Shown here one piece after another: positions 8,443-16,499 of a stretch of 64,000 nucleotides of DNA. The notes beneath the pieces were generated by a model, which did not search any database, was not told the origin of the DNA, and worked only from the letters and a program-made list of their open reading frames with translations. The stretch covers positions 1 to 64,000 of the forward strand of contig JBBSAM010000020.1 in the NCBI GenBank assembly GCA_038252255.1, written 5' to 3'. Made by a program: the position numbers and the translations under genes. The DNA is from Chersky-806 sp038252255. Lineage in GTDB: Bacteria > Actinomycetota > Acidimicrobiia > IMCC26256 > JAENVU01. Numbering within the stretch: the stretch's first letter is position 1; each line of letters starts with the position of its first letter.

Positions 8443-9609
8443 TCAGAGCCGGTAGAGCGCCGCGGCGTTCTCGCCGAGGATCTTGCGCTGTACTTCGGTG
8501 CTGAGCTCGGCCAGGTTCACCTCCGCGGTGCGGAGCGGGTCCGGATACAGGCACGTCGGGTGTGGGAAGTCGGTCTCGAACATGATGTTGTTCTCGCCCA
8601 CGGAGCCGATGAGTGCCGCCAGGTTCGTGCGCTCGAACCACGTCGTCGCGTAGATCTGCCGCTTGAAGTACTCGGACGGGAGGAGCGAGAGCGCAGCCCT
8701 CGCCTGCGGCGCGTTCTCCGACATCTCGTAGTCGAGCGCCTCCAGGATGAACGGGATCCATCCGGTCCCGCTCTCCACCGACACGATCTTGAGCTCGGGG
8801 AAGCGGTCGAGCATTCCGGAGCAGATGATGTTGACCACGACGCGCGCGTTCCCGATGAACAGCAACGTCCCGCCGATCGCGAGCTTGGTGTCGTCGTCGT
8901 GCGAATCCCACGGGTACGTGCCGAAGTAGTTCATGGTCGTGAGGCTCGCCCCGATGTGGAAGTGCACCGGCATCGATGCGGCGCTGCACGCCTCCCAAAC
9001 GGGGTCCCAGGCCCGGTTGGCGAGGTCCGGCGCGCCGAGATCCTGCGGGTCCGAGGTCAGATTGACGCCGCGCAGACCCAGGCTCTCCGCCCGCTGCACC
9101 TCGCGCACGCACGCATCGATGTTCCACGCGGGGAGGATCGCCATCGGGAGCAGCCGGTTGTCCGACTCGGCCTGCAGCTCGGCGCTCGCGTCGTTGAAGA
9201 TCTCCACGCAGACCATGCGCAGCGCCTCGTCCGTCACGAGCTCACCGAGGTTCTGGCCGCCGAGTCCCACGACTCCCGGAAAGATGATCTGCGCCCAGAT
9301 CCCGATCTCGTCGAGCAGCTCCATCCGCGCGACCGGGTCGTACGCCGCCGCGTGGACGCGATCGATCTCCCACTCGTACAGGCCTTCGAACGACCGCCCC
9401 TTGACGCCGTCGCGGTCGATCACCCCGCCCGCACCGGCGCGACCGAGCACCGCGCCGTCGACCACCCAGGTTGCCGCGCCGTCGACCTGCTCGACGTGCG
9501 GGACGCGGTCCTTCCACTGGGCCGGGGCCCGCTTCGTCCAGAGGTCGTGCCGTTCCGTGAGATGGGTGTCGGCGTCGACCACCTTGACCTGGTCAAGCGG
9601 GATCGTCAT
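8443..9609 (-). CDS. amidohydrolase-2 family metal-dependent hydrolase
   Basis: A TIM-barrel hydrolase of 388 residues, PF04909-like. The N-terminal strand carries DADTHLTE, the usual metal-binding start of this family. MPVHFHIGAS and the late FETDFPHPTCLYPDP supply the His and Asp expected at the metal site. Relatives decarboxylate or hydrolyse aromatic or lactone intermediates. A GGGGGAAG ribosome site precedes ATG 9609. It is divergent from an alpha/beta hydrolase at 9677, so the two may share a control region. Substrate unknown. Confidence 0.93.
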   Translation of the reverse strand: MTIPLDQVKVVDADTHLTERHDLWTKRAPAQWKDRVPHVEQVDGAATWVVDGAVLGRAGAGGVIDRDGVKGRSFEGLYEWEIDRVHAAAYDPVARMELLDEIGIWAQIIFPGVVGLGGQNLGELVTDEALRMVCVEIFNDASAELQAESDNRLLPMAILPAWNIDACVREVQRAESLGLRGVNLTSDPQDLGAPDLANRAWDPVWEACSAASMPVHFHIGASLTTMNYFGTYPWDSHDDDTKLAIGGTLLFIGNARVVVNIICSGMLDRFPELKIVSVESGTGWIPFILEALDYEMSENAPQARAALSLLPSEYFKRQIYATTWFERTNLAALIGSVGENNIMFETDFPHPTCLYPDPLRTAEVNLAELSTEVQRKILGENAAALYRL

Positions 9610-9676
9610 GCAAGCTTCCCCCTACGATCGATCCGGTCACTCGATCAAGCGGACGGTAGCCGCGGACGGGAGCGGG

Positions 9677-10582
9677 ATGGCGACGGTTGAGGTCGACGGC
9701 AACACGATCGCCTTCGAGGTCATCGGCGACGGGGTTCCGTGGGTGCTCACGCCCGGCGGCCGGTTCAGCAAGGACACACCCGGGGTCCGCGAGCTCGCCG
9801 AGGCTCTCGCCACCCACGGGCAGCAGGTCGTGATCTGGGATCGCCCGAACACCGGTGCGTCCAGCGTCTGCTTCGCCGGCGCGTCAGAGTCCGAGATGCA
9901 AGCCGACGCCCTGGCCGGGCTGCTGGTCGCGCTCGACCTCGCGCCGGCGGTCGTCATCGGTGGCTCGGGCGGCGCGCGGGTCTCGTTGCTCGCCGCGGCC
10001 CGGCACCCCGAGGTCGCATCCCGGCTCGCGCTCTGGTGGATCTCGGGTGGGATCTTCGGGTTGCTCACGCTCGCCAACGTCTACTGCGGCGAATCGATTC
10101 GCGCCGCGTGGGTAGGGGGGATGGAGGCGGTGGTCGAGCTCCCGGAGTGGGCCGAGGTGCTCGAGCGGAACCCTGGCAACCGGCAGCGGTTCCTCGACCT
10201 CGATTCGCGCCAGTTCATCGCGACGCTCGAATGCTGGATGGCCGTCTACTGCCCGGACCCGAGCGCCGCGGTTCCCGGTCTCCCGGACGCGGCGTTCGCG
10301 AAGCTCGCGATGCCCACGCTCATCTTCCGGAGCGGCGCGAGCGATCCATATCACACCCGCGCGACCTCCGAGCTGCTTCATGAGCTCATCCCGGGTTCCG
10401 AGCTGGTGGAGCCCCCGTGGGGTGACGACGAGTGGAACGAGCGGAGCGACGCCGCGAGAAGCGGGACCGGGAACCTCTTCGAAGGGTGGCCGAAGCTGGC
10501 ACCCCAGCTGCTCGAGTTCGCCGGCCGCCAGGCCGACGACGCTCGGCCCCGGTCAGAGCCGAGGCCGAGCAGCCGAAGCTGA
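9677..10582 (+). CDS. alpha/beta hydrolase
   Basis: An alpha/beta-fold hydrolase of 301 residues. VIWDRPNTGAS matches the oxyanion-hole strand, GGSGGARVSLLAA is the nucleophile elbow with the catalytic Ser, and MPTLIFRSGASDPYHT holds the acid-bearing strand. The usual catalytic His near the C-terminus is not clear: the expected place reads PPWGDDEWNERS. That could mean a variant triad. GAGCGGG precedes ATG 9677. The upstream gene on the other strand is an amidohydrolase, suggesting a small catabolic unit. Confidence 0.88.
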   Translation: MATVEVDGNTIAFEVIGDGVPWVLTPGGRFSKDTPGVRELAEALATHGQQVVIWDRPNTGASSVCFAGASESEMQADALAGLLVALDLAPAVVIGGSGGARVSLLAAARHPEVASRLALWWISGGIFGLLTLANVYCGESIRAAWVGGMEAVVELPEWAEVLERNPGNRQRFLDLDSRQFIATLECWMAVYCPDPSAAVPGLPDAAFAKLAMPTLIFRSGASDPYHTRATSELLHELIPGSELVEPPWGDDEWNERSDAARSGTGNLFEGWPKLAPQLLEFAGRQADDARPRSEPRPSSRS

Positions 10583-10686
10583 TCCTGGCGAACGTGGCGG
10601 CGCGGCTATCGCAGGCCGAACTTCGGGTCGCCAGAGGTGTACAGGATCTTGAACGTGACGACGAACGAGTTCGGGTTCGCAGCCGC

Positions 10687-10711
10687 GTGCCGTCACTTGA
10701 TGTGACGGTAC
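10687..10711. terminator. hairpin between convergent genes
   Basis: A dyad with ten-base arms (687-696 and 702-711, one G-T pair) and a five-base TTGAT loop. It lies between the end of the alpha/beta hydrolase (10582) and the end of the opposing HhH-GPD gene (10775). It could serve both genes as a terminator, though no T-tract follows. No gene was recognised in 10583-10774. Confidence 0.4.
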
Positions 10712-10774
10712 GGCCACACTGGATGGTGGGCGCGTGATCTGGAGCCACACCACGTGTCGGGACGCCGCGAGAAG

Positions 10775-11356
10775 CTACGGGTCGGACTTGGCGCGTCCCT
10801 TGGCCTTCTGCGCTCGTTTCCACTGCCGGACTCGCTCGAGCGACTCGGCGGAGTCGACGTCCGCGACCGAACGCGGCTTCGAGTCCGAGAACGGCTTGGC
10901 GAACGGCTCCCACCCGGCGGGGGCGCGCCCGAAGCGCTTGCCCAGGAGTGCCAGGAAGATCTTCGCCTTCTCCTCGCCGTACCCGGGAAGCGTGCGGAGC
11001 CGCGCGAGGAGATCTGCGGGATCCTCCGCTTCACGCCAGATGTTCGCGGGGTCGCCGTCGTAGTTGTCGACGATCGTCCGGCACAAGGCATGGGTGCGCT
11101 TGGCCATCGAAGCGGGGTAGCGGTGCAGTGCCGGCTTCGCGCGGAAGACCTCGACGAGCTGTTCGCACTCCATCGCGGCGATCCGGGCCGCGTCGAGGCC
11201 TCCGAGCCGGGCCGACAGCGTCGCCGGACCACGGAACGCCCACTCCATCGGCACCTGCTGGTCGAGGAGCATGCCGATGAGGAGGGCGAGCGGCTCGTCG
11301 ACGAGCAGGCGGTCTGCGGCCGCATCACCGGTGATCGGAAAGGTCGCCCTGGCCAT
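10775..11356 (-). CDS. HhH-GPD-type base-excision repair protein
   Basis: A 193-residue protein of the actinobacterial HhH-GPD family of DNA glycosylase-like proteins. It opens with ADRLLVDEPLALLIGMLLDQ, and the helix-hairpin-helix reads LRTLPGYGEEKAKIFLALLG near residue 120. The Lys seen in bifunctional glycosylases is not evident in the hairpin, so a monofunctional or non-catalytic role is possible. The start at 11356 is supported by a TATGCT hexamer six bases upstream. Convergent with the alpha/beta hydrolase. Confidence 0.85.
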   Translation of the reverse strand: MARATFPITGDAAADRLLVDEPLALLIGMLLDQQVPMEWAFRGPATLSARLGGLDAARIAAMECEQLVEVFRAKPALHRYPASMAKRTHALCRTIVDNYDGDPANIWREAEDPADLLARLRTLPGYGEEKAKIFLALLGKRFGRAPAGWEPFAKPFSDSKPRSVADVDSAESLERVRQWKRAQKAKGRAKSDP

Positions 11357-11362
11357 GTAGGC

Positions 11363-11368
11363 AGCATA
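11363..11368 (-). promoter_or_regulatory. -10-like hexamer TATGCT, leaderless start
   Basis: On the minus strand TATGCT is followed by six bases and ATG 11356 of the HhH-GPD gene. There is no ribosome site between. Confidence 0.5.
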
Positions 11369-11478
11369 CGAGCCGCGTGGTAGGAGTTCATCCGATCCGG
11401 GTGATGGCAGGGCACAGCGTGTCCGCGACAGTTGCGCCGGGTTGACCGTGATGGCGAGCCGCGGGAGAGCAGCCGGAG

Positions 11479-12168
11479 ATGGGTGAGGGTCTGGGGCCGG
11501 TAGAGGTCGGCAACGAGCTGGCGGAGCACGCCAAGCACTCGCAGCACCTCGATCAGCGAGACCGCGTCGTGAGCATCATCGAAGCGGCGCTGCTGGCCGT
11601 CGTGGCCGTCTTGGCCGCGTGGTCGGGCTACGCGTCCGCGAAGTTCGCCACGGACTCGCGCCTCACGGTCGCCGAAGCATCAACGGCGCGCAACCAGGCG
11701 AGCACCGCCGAGCTGACGGGGCTGGACTTTCGCATCGGCGACGCCCTGTCGTTCAACGCCTGGTTCGCCGCGCACGGTCTGAAGGACCTGAATGGCATGG
11801 ACGTCGCCGCGCGCCGCTTCCGGCCCGATTTCCGGAAGGCGTTCGACGCCTGGATCGCGACGGATCCGTTCTCGAACCCGAACGCGCCTCCCGCTCCCCA
11901 AGCGATGCCGGAGTACAAGCAGCCCACCGTGGTCCGGGCCGTCACGCTCAAACGTCACGCGGAGGATCTGTTCGCGGAAGGCTCGGACCAGGGCACCACC
12001 GGGGACAACTACGTCCGCACGACCGTCTACCTCGCGACCGTGTTGTTCCTCGTCGGCATCAGCGGTCACTTCCGCGTGCGCGCGGCTCGCGTCGGGTTGA
12101 TCATCGTCGGCAGTGGGATCCTCATCTTCTCCGTCACCCAGCTGATCACGCTGCCGAAGCCGACCTGA
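11479..12168 (+). CDS. DUF4337-like membrane protein
   Basis: A 229-residue protein with one membrane helix near residues 34-54 (SIIEAALLAVVAVLAAWSGY), an outer loop of about 120 residues, and two helices at the C-terminus (about 178-194 and 204-222). The arrangement and the helix-SGYASAKF junction resemble DUF4337-type proteins. The loop has no known motif. GGGAG and CGGAG lie just before the ATG. Function unknown. Confidence 0.75.
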   Translation: MGEGLGPVEVGNELAEHAKHSQHLDQRDRVVSIIEAALLAVVAVLAAWSGYASAKFATDSRLTVAEASTARNQASTAELTGLDFRIGDALSFNAWFAAHGLKDLNGMDVAARRFRPDFRKAFDAWIATDPFSNPNAPPAPQAMPEYKQPTVVRAVTLKRHAEDLFAEGSDQGTTGDNYVRTTVYLATVLFLVGISGHFRVRAARVGLIIVGSGILIFSVTQLITLPKPT

Positions 12169-12193
12169 GCCGGCGACTCCGGAGCCCGGGGGG

Positions 12194-13252
12194 CTACCGG
12201 TCGAGCTCGCTCTTCGTCCGTCCCTTGCTCGACCAGAACCGGTCGGTGCGACCCAAGCGGAATCGTTCGGGCTTGTCCGCGTCGGCGAGCACCCCGGTCT
12301 CGAGCCACAGCCGCTTCAGGTGCCGGATGCGACCCGCTTCCCGATCGTCGGTGTACGCGGCGCGGGCGTGCAGCACGTGGTAGTTGTCGACGAACTGCAT
12401 GTCGCCTGGCTGCATCGTCATCGACACGTGGTACTCGGGATCTGCACACATCGCGTCGACGCGGTTCATCGCCTCGCGCGCCGCGTCGGTCGGGCGCGGC
12501 GCGTCAGCGTGGCGACGCGCCGACTCGATGTACGGCCGGATGTAGCGCACGAAGAGCCGGTCCGAGCAACGGCTGAAGATCGGCATCGTGTACCAGGACT
12601 TCATCCCGGGGGCCTGCTCGCCCCGGAGGTCGTACACGACCGGTGCGTAGAGCTCCGCGGCGAGCTCGGGCTCGGTGCGCACGAGGTCGTTGTGGATGGT
12701 CACCGCGTTGGCCACGAGGCTGGCGCCACCGCCCGCGCCGGCGTCGAGGCAGAAGAGGCCGACCAGGTCCGAGCCGTCGGAGTGGAACGGGAACGCGATG
12801 CCCCCGATCTCGTTGCCCCGTGCCGTCGGGTCGTCGATCGCCCGACCCTGATCCGTCACGTCGCCGAGCAGGTGCCCCTTCGCATTCTGCGGCCAGGGGT
12901 TGCCGAGGTGCAGCCCCACCCCCCAATAGATGGACGATGCCCGCGCCTTGCTGTACCGCTCGACGGGCAAGCCGCGGATGAGCACCACCCCGGCACCGCT
13001 GATGAGCTCATTGGTGATCCGGGTCAGCTCGGGGCCGAGCGTCGGGAGCGGGAAGAGGTCCCGCGTGATGTCGAGGACGTCGTCGGTCCGGACCTCGGCG
13101 TGGACGAGCGCGGCATCCAGCTCCCCGATGTGGGCATCGGTCAGCCGGTACACGTACCGCTCGCCGAGGTCGGAGCTCCGCCATTCGCAGGCCGTCTCGA
13201 GCGGGGTGAGGTCGGCCGGGTCGATGGTGGTAGCCGTGTCGGTTGCGCTCAT
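12194..13252 (-). CDS. TauD/TfdA-family Fe(II)/2-oxoglutarate dioxygenase
   Basis: A 352-residue protein. The iron site is visible: His157 and Asp159 (FHSDGSD) and distal His295 (YHVLHARAAY). Arg314 in RHLKRLWL is the likely 2-oxoglutarate carboxylate partner, and GGASLVANAV around residues 175-184 sits where TauD has its co-substrate Thr strand. It is the last gene of a minus-strand operon after a deacylase, which it overlaps by ATGA; GGAGGA precedes the start. Substrate unknown; the operon suggests oxidation of an N-acyl or sulfonated compound. A shortened paralogue lies at 53438. Confidence 0.9.
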   Translation of the reverse strand: MSATDTATTIDPADLTPLETACEWRSSDLGERYVYRLTDAHIGELDAALVHAEVRTDDVLDITRDLFPLPTLGPELTRITNELISGAGVVLIRGLPVERYSKARASSIYWGVGLHLGNPWPQNAKGHLLGDVTDQGRAIDDPTARGNEIGGIAFPFHSDGSDLVGLFCLDAGAGGGASLVANAVTIHNDLVRTEPELAAELYAPVVYDLRGEQAPGMKSWYTMPIFSRCSDRLFVRYIRPYIESARRHADAPRPTDAAREAMNRVDAMCADPEYHVSMTMQPGDMQFVDNYHVLHARAAYTDDREAGRIRHLKRLWLETGVLADADKPERFRLGRTDRFWSSKGRTKSELDR

Positions 13253-14982
13253 GAGCTTCCTCCAGGGAGCGGTGCCGGGTGGGGGCCGCGCACGAGGCGT
13301 CCCGGCAGTGGACCTTGCGCGACGCCGCGCGCGTACGTGATCGAGCCCGCCACCAGGGTCGCCACGTACCCGTCGGCCGGTTGTACGAAGCGGCGACCGC
13401 CGGCGGGAAGGTCGTAGTGCATCTCCGGCCTGCGCGCGGTGAGCTCGTCGAGGTCGATCACGTTCATGTCGGCGCGGTATCCCGGCGCGAGCACGCCACG
13501 GTCGAGCAGGCCGACCGCGCGCGCAGTCGCCTGGGTCTGGCGGTGGACGAGGAACGGAAGCCCGAGACGGCCGTGGTCGCGGTCTCGGCCCCAGAGGGTC
13601 AACAGCGTGGTGGGGAAGCTCGCGTCGCAGATGGTGCCGACATGGGCGCCGCCGTCTCCGAGGCCGACGATCGTGTTCGGGTGGGCCAGCATCTCGCCGG
13701 CAGCATCGAGGTTTCCGTCCCTGTAGTTGAGCAGCGGCACGTACAGCAGCGCGCGACCGTCGTCTTCGAGCAGCAGGTCGTACGCCAGCTCCAACGGGTC
13801 GCGGCCGGCCCGCTCGGCCATCCGGGCGATGCTCGACTCCGCGTCCGGCTCGTAGTCCGGCGGGTCGTGCACCACGGACATGCGGCCGAACCCCTGGAGA
13901 AGACGGCCACCGAGCCGGTCCTCGGCTCGCGCGGCGGCGTCCGCCGCCAGCACGCGCGCCTTGAAGGCCGGATCGCGCATGATCAGGACCTGCTTGCCGA
14001 GGTCGAGCGAGGCAATCTCGCGGTGGACGGGGTTGGTCAGGAACGGATGCAGGGTGCACTGCAACCCGAGCAGCAGCCCGACGGCTCGGGGCGCGACCTG
14101 CGCGGTCATCGCGACGCCGTCACGATTCGCGCCGGCCAGGAGATCGAGCTGGTGGCGCCACCCGTCCCCCCGGGTCTGCACCAGAGAGAAGGACAGTGGT
14201 CGCCCGGACTCCTCGGCCATGCGGCGGAAGATCGCGAACTCGGCGTCCGGGTCCGTGAAGTCCGACACCACCTGGAGGACCCCGCGGCCCGTCGTGCCGA
14301 TGGCGCTCGCGATGCCGACGAGCTCCTCGGCTTCGGCGGTCAAGGTCGGCGTCGGTTCGCCCCGGCTCGTGCGGTGGTTCAGCGTCCGTGAGGTCGTGAA
14401 TCCCAGCGCCCCCGCCTCGACGCCCTCACGGGCGAGGGCCGCCATCCGCTCGATGTCTTCCGCGGTTGCCGGCTCGCGGCGCGCACCCCGCTCGCCCATG
14501 ACGTGGAGTCGGAGCGCGCCGTGGGGGATCTGCAGCGCGACGTCCACGTCGAACGAACGGTGGTCGATCGCGTCCAGGAACTCGGGGAAGGACTGCCAGC
14601 TCCACGTGAGCCCCTCGTCGAGCACGGCGCCCGGGATGTCTTCGACGCCTTCCATCAGCTCGATCAAGCGGCCGTGGTCAGCCGGGCGGACCGGCGCGAA
14701 CCCGACTCCGCAGTTGCCGGCCACCACGGTCGTCACCCCGTGCCATGACGACGGCACCATGCGCTCGCCCCACGACGCCTGCCCGTCGTAGTGAGTGTGG
14801 ATGTCGACGAAACCCGGTGTGACCAGGAGACCATCGGCGTCGATCGTCTGGTGAGCGGAGCCGTCGACCCGCCCGACCTCCGTCACCAACCCATGGGCGA
14901 TGGCGACGTCGGCGGTGCGTGCGGGCGCCCCGGTCCCGTCGATGACCGTCCCGCCCCGGATGATCAGGTCGTGGGTGCCCAT
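13249..14982 (-). CDS. N-acyl-D-amino-acid deacylase-type amidohydrolase
   Basis: A 577-residue metal-dependent amidohydrolase of the D-aminoacylase family. It has the N-terminal beta domain (HDLIIRGGTVIDGTG), the metal motif TPGFVDIHTHYDGQ, GNCGVGFAPV and the late IVGLGDGGAHVGTICDASF, then LAPGYRADMNVIDLDEL. These are all standard for the D-aminoacylase/dihydroorotase-like class, and the length is normal. It overlaps its neighbours on both sides (19 and 4 bases), so the three genes form one transcription unit. AAGGAG precedes the ATG. It probably cleaves an amide or carbamoyl bond in a catabolic route. Confidence 0.92.
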   Translation of the reverse strand: MGTHDLIIRGGTVIDGTGAPARTADVAIAHGLVTEVGRVDGSAHQTIDADGLLVTPGFVDIHTHYDGQASWGERMVPSSWHGVTTVVAGNCGVGFAPVRPADHGRLIELMEGVEDIPGAVLDEGLTWSWQSFPEFLDAIDHRSFDVDVALQIPHGALRLHVMGERGARREPATAEDIERMAALAREGVEAGALGFTTSRTLNHRTSRGEPTPTLTAEAEELVGIASAIGTTGRGVLQVVSDFTDPDAEFAIFRRMAEESGRPLSFSLVQTRGDGWRHQLDLLAGANRDGVAMTAQVAPRAVGLLLGLQCTLHPFLTNPVHREIASLDLGKQVLIMRDPAFKARVLAADAAARAEDRLGGRLLQGFGRMSVVHDPPDYEPDAESSIARMAERAGRDPLELAYDLLLEDDGRALLYVPLLNYRDGNLDAAGEMLAHPNTIVGLGDGGAHVGTICDASFPTTLLTLWGRDRDHGRLGLPFLVHRQTQATARAVGLLDRGVLAPGYRADMNVIDLDELTARRPEMHYDLPAGGRRFVQPADGYVATLVAGSITYARGVAQGPLPGRLVRGPHPAPLPGGSS

Positions 14983-16004
14983 GAGGCGGCTCCTTCTCGT
15001 AGCCCGGGCAGGACCTCGCGAGTGACCAGGCGGTCCGCGGCGCGAGCGTGCTCCCGGTCGGCGCCGAAGCTCGCACCGGTGATGACGAAGCGCTCGATGC
15101 CGAGCGCGGCGAGAGCCCGAAGGCGCTCTATGCAGACTTCGGGCGGTCCCACGACCGCGAAGCGGTCGACGAACTCCGGGTTGAGGGCCGCCGTATGCGC
15201 AGCGCGGTTGTTCAGGTGCACGTTGCTGTCGTATCGGCGCCCGACCTCCGCGACGACTGCGCGGTCGGGTTCGGCCAACCCCGCTCCGGTCGATCCCGGC
15301 ATCGACGAGAAGTGCGCGAACGCGGCGACGCCGCCGCTGATCAGCTCACGCGCGACCTCCGGGTCAGGGTGGCAGCCCACGTTGACGTACGCGCCGAACG
15401 AGATCTCGTCCGGATCGCGGCCACGGTCGCGGGCGGCCTGCCGCGCGAGGTTCAGGGCCCAGGTCACCCGGTCCGGGTCGGCTCCGACCGCGAGCGTGAC
15501 CCGTTCCGCGATGCGAGCCGCGAAGTCGATGACCCGCGGTCCCGACGCGGCGATGTCGAGAGGGACCTTCGGCTGGCGGACCCGGTCGAGCCACTGCAGC
15601 CGACTCGGGTGACCGCCGCAGTCGACGGTGCCGTTGGCCAGGTAGGTCTGGAGGTCGGTGACGAGCCCGATGAAACGGTCCACCTTCATGGGCTTGAGGC
15701 CGAGGTGGAACAACGCGGTGTCGCCACGGCCGATACCGAGCACGAACCGGCCGTCGGTAGCCTCCTGCACCGTGGCCGCGACGTTCGCGAGGGCTGCGGG
15801 ATGGCGCGTGTGCGCATTGGTCACGGCCGTCGCGAAGCGCAGTCGCTCGGTAGCGCCGGCCGCGAGTGCCACGGCGACGAAGGGGTCGCCTACGAGGTTC
15901 TGGGAGTCGGTGAACGTGATGCCGTCCCAGCCGGCGCGCTCCGCCCGCTCGGCCTGGGCGACGGCAGCTCCCGTCTCGGGGATCCGGGTGGCCCACAGCT
16001 CCAT
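14964..16004 (-). CDS. luciferase-like (LLM class) flavin-dependent oxidoreductase
   Basis: A 346-residue TIM-barrel monooxygenase or dehydrogenase using FMN or F420. GWDGITFTDSQNLVGDPFVA, LRFATAVTNAHTRHPAALA and RFVLGIGRGDTALFHLG are characteristic. The C-terminal half has VVGPPEVCIERLRALAALG, as in F420-dependent members. It is the first gene of the three-gene unit with the deacylase and TauD enzyme; GAGGGGGAA precedes the ATG. Actinobacteria make F420, so F420 dependence is plausible but not shown here. Confidence 0.92.
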   Translation of the reverse strand: MELWATRIPETGAAVAQAERAERAGWDGITFTDSQNLVGDPFVAVALAAGATERLRFATAVTNAHTRHPAALANVAATVQEATDGRFVLGIGRGDTALFHLGLKPMKVDRFIGLVTDLQTYLANGTVDCGGHPSRLQWLDRVRQPKVPLDIAASGPRVIDFAARIAERVTLAVGADPDRVTWALNLARQAARDRGRDPDEISFGAYVNVGCHPDPEVARELISGGVAAFAHFSSMPGSTGAGLAEPDRAVVAEVGRRYDSNVHLNNRAAHTAALNPEFVDRFAVVGPPEVCIERLRALAALGIERFVITGASFGADREHARAADRLVTREVLPGLREGAASWAPTT

Positions 16005-16112
16005 GTCGCCGTTCCCCCTCTCGTGGCGTCAGGTGCTGCGCGTCGCACGCCGGTTCCGTACTCTAAACCGGCAACCCGCCGAGTGATCGGCCGCGCCGCC
16101 CAAGGAGAGACG

Positions 16113-16499
16113 ATGTCCGAGATCGAGATCGTGCAGGCGATCTATGAGGCTCTCGCCGAACGTGACTTCGATCGGGTGTTCGAGCTCGTCGACCCGGCGT
16201 GTGTGGTGACCCAGGACCCCGCGCTGCCGTGGGGTGGTCGGCATGTGGGGCACGACGGGTTAGCGACGCTCGGGCTCGCGCTGAGCAGCGCGATCGATTC
16301 TGCCGTGACCATCGAAGCGATGTTCATGGCGGACGGTGAGGTCATCCAGCTCGGCCGTACGCGAGGCACGGTGCATGCCAACGGCGTGGCGTTCGACGTC
16401 CCCGAGGTGCACCGGTGGACGGTGCGCGGCGGCAAGGCCGTAACCGCTCACCTCGCGATCGACACTCCCGCCATGCTCGAAGCGCTCAAGATGGAGTGA
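16113..16499 (+). CDS. SnoaL-like nuclear transport factor 2 fold protein
   Basis: A 128-residue protein of the SnoaL/NTF2-like superfamily. MSEIEIVQAIYEALAERDFDR is the usual first helix pair, and VPEVHRWTVRGGKAVTAHLA the paired strands at the end. AAGGAGA lies before ATG 16113. It is divergent from the luciferase-like gene and convergent with the next gene, overlapping it by 14 bases. Members are isomerases, cyclases or binding proteins; no catalytic residues can be named with confidence. Confidence 0.8.
   Translation: MSEIEIVQAIYEALAERDFDRVFELVDPACVVTQDPALPWGGRHVGHDGLATLGLALSSAIDSAVTIEAMFMADGEVIQLGRTRGTVHANGVAFDVPEVHRWTVRGGKAVTAHLAIDTPAMLEALKME

Noticed and set aside
10583..10774. Short minus-strand peptide ending FKILYTSGDPKFGLR
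   Set aside because: It looks a little like a protein end, but only 28 codons lie between stops and no start or family can be named.
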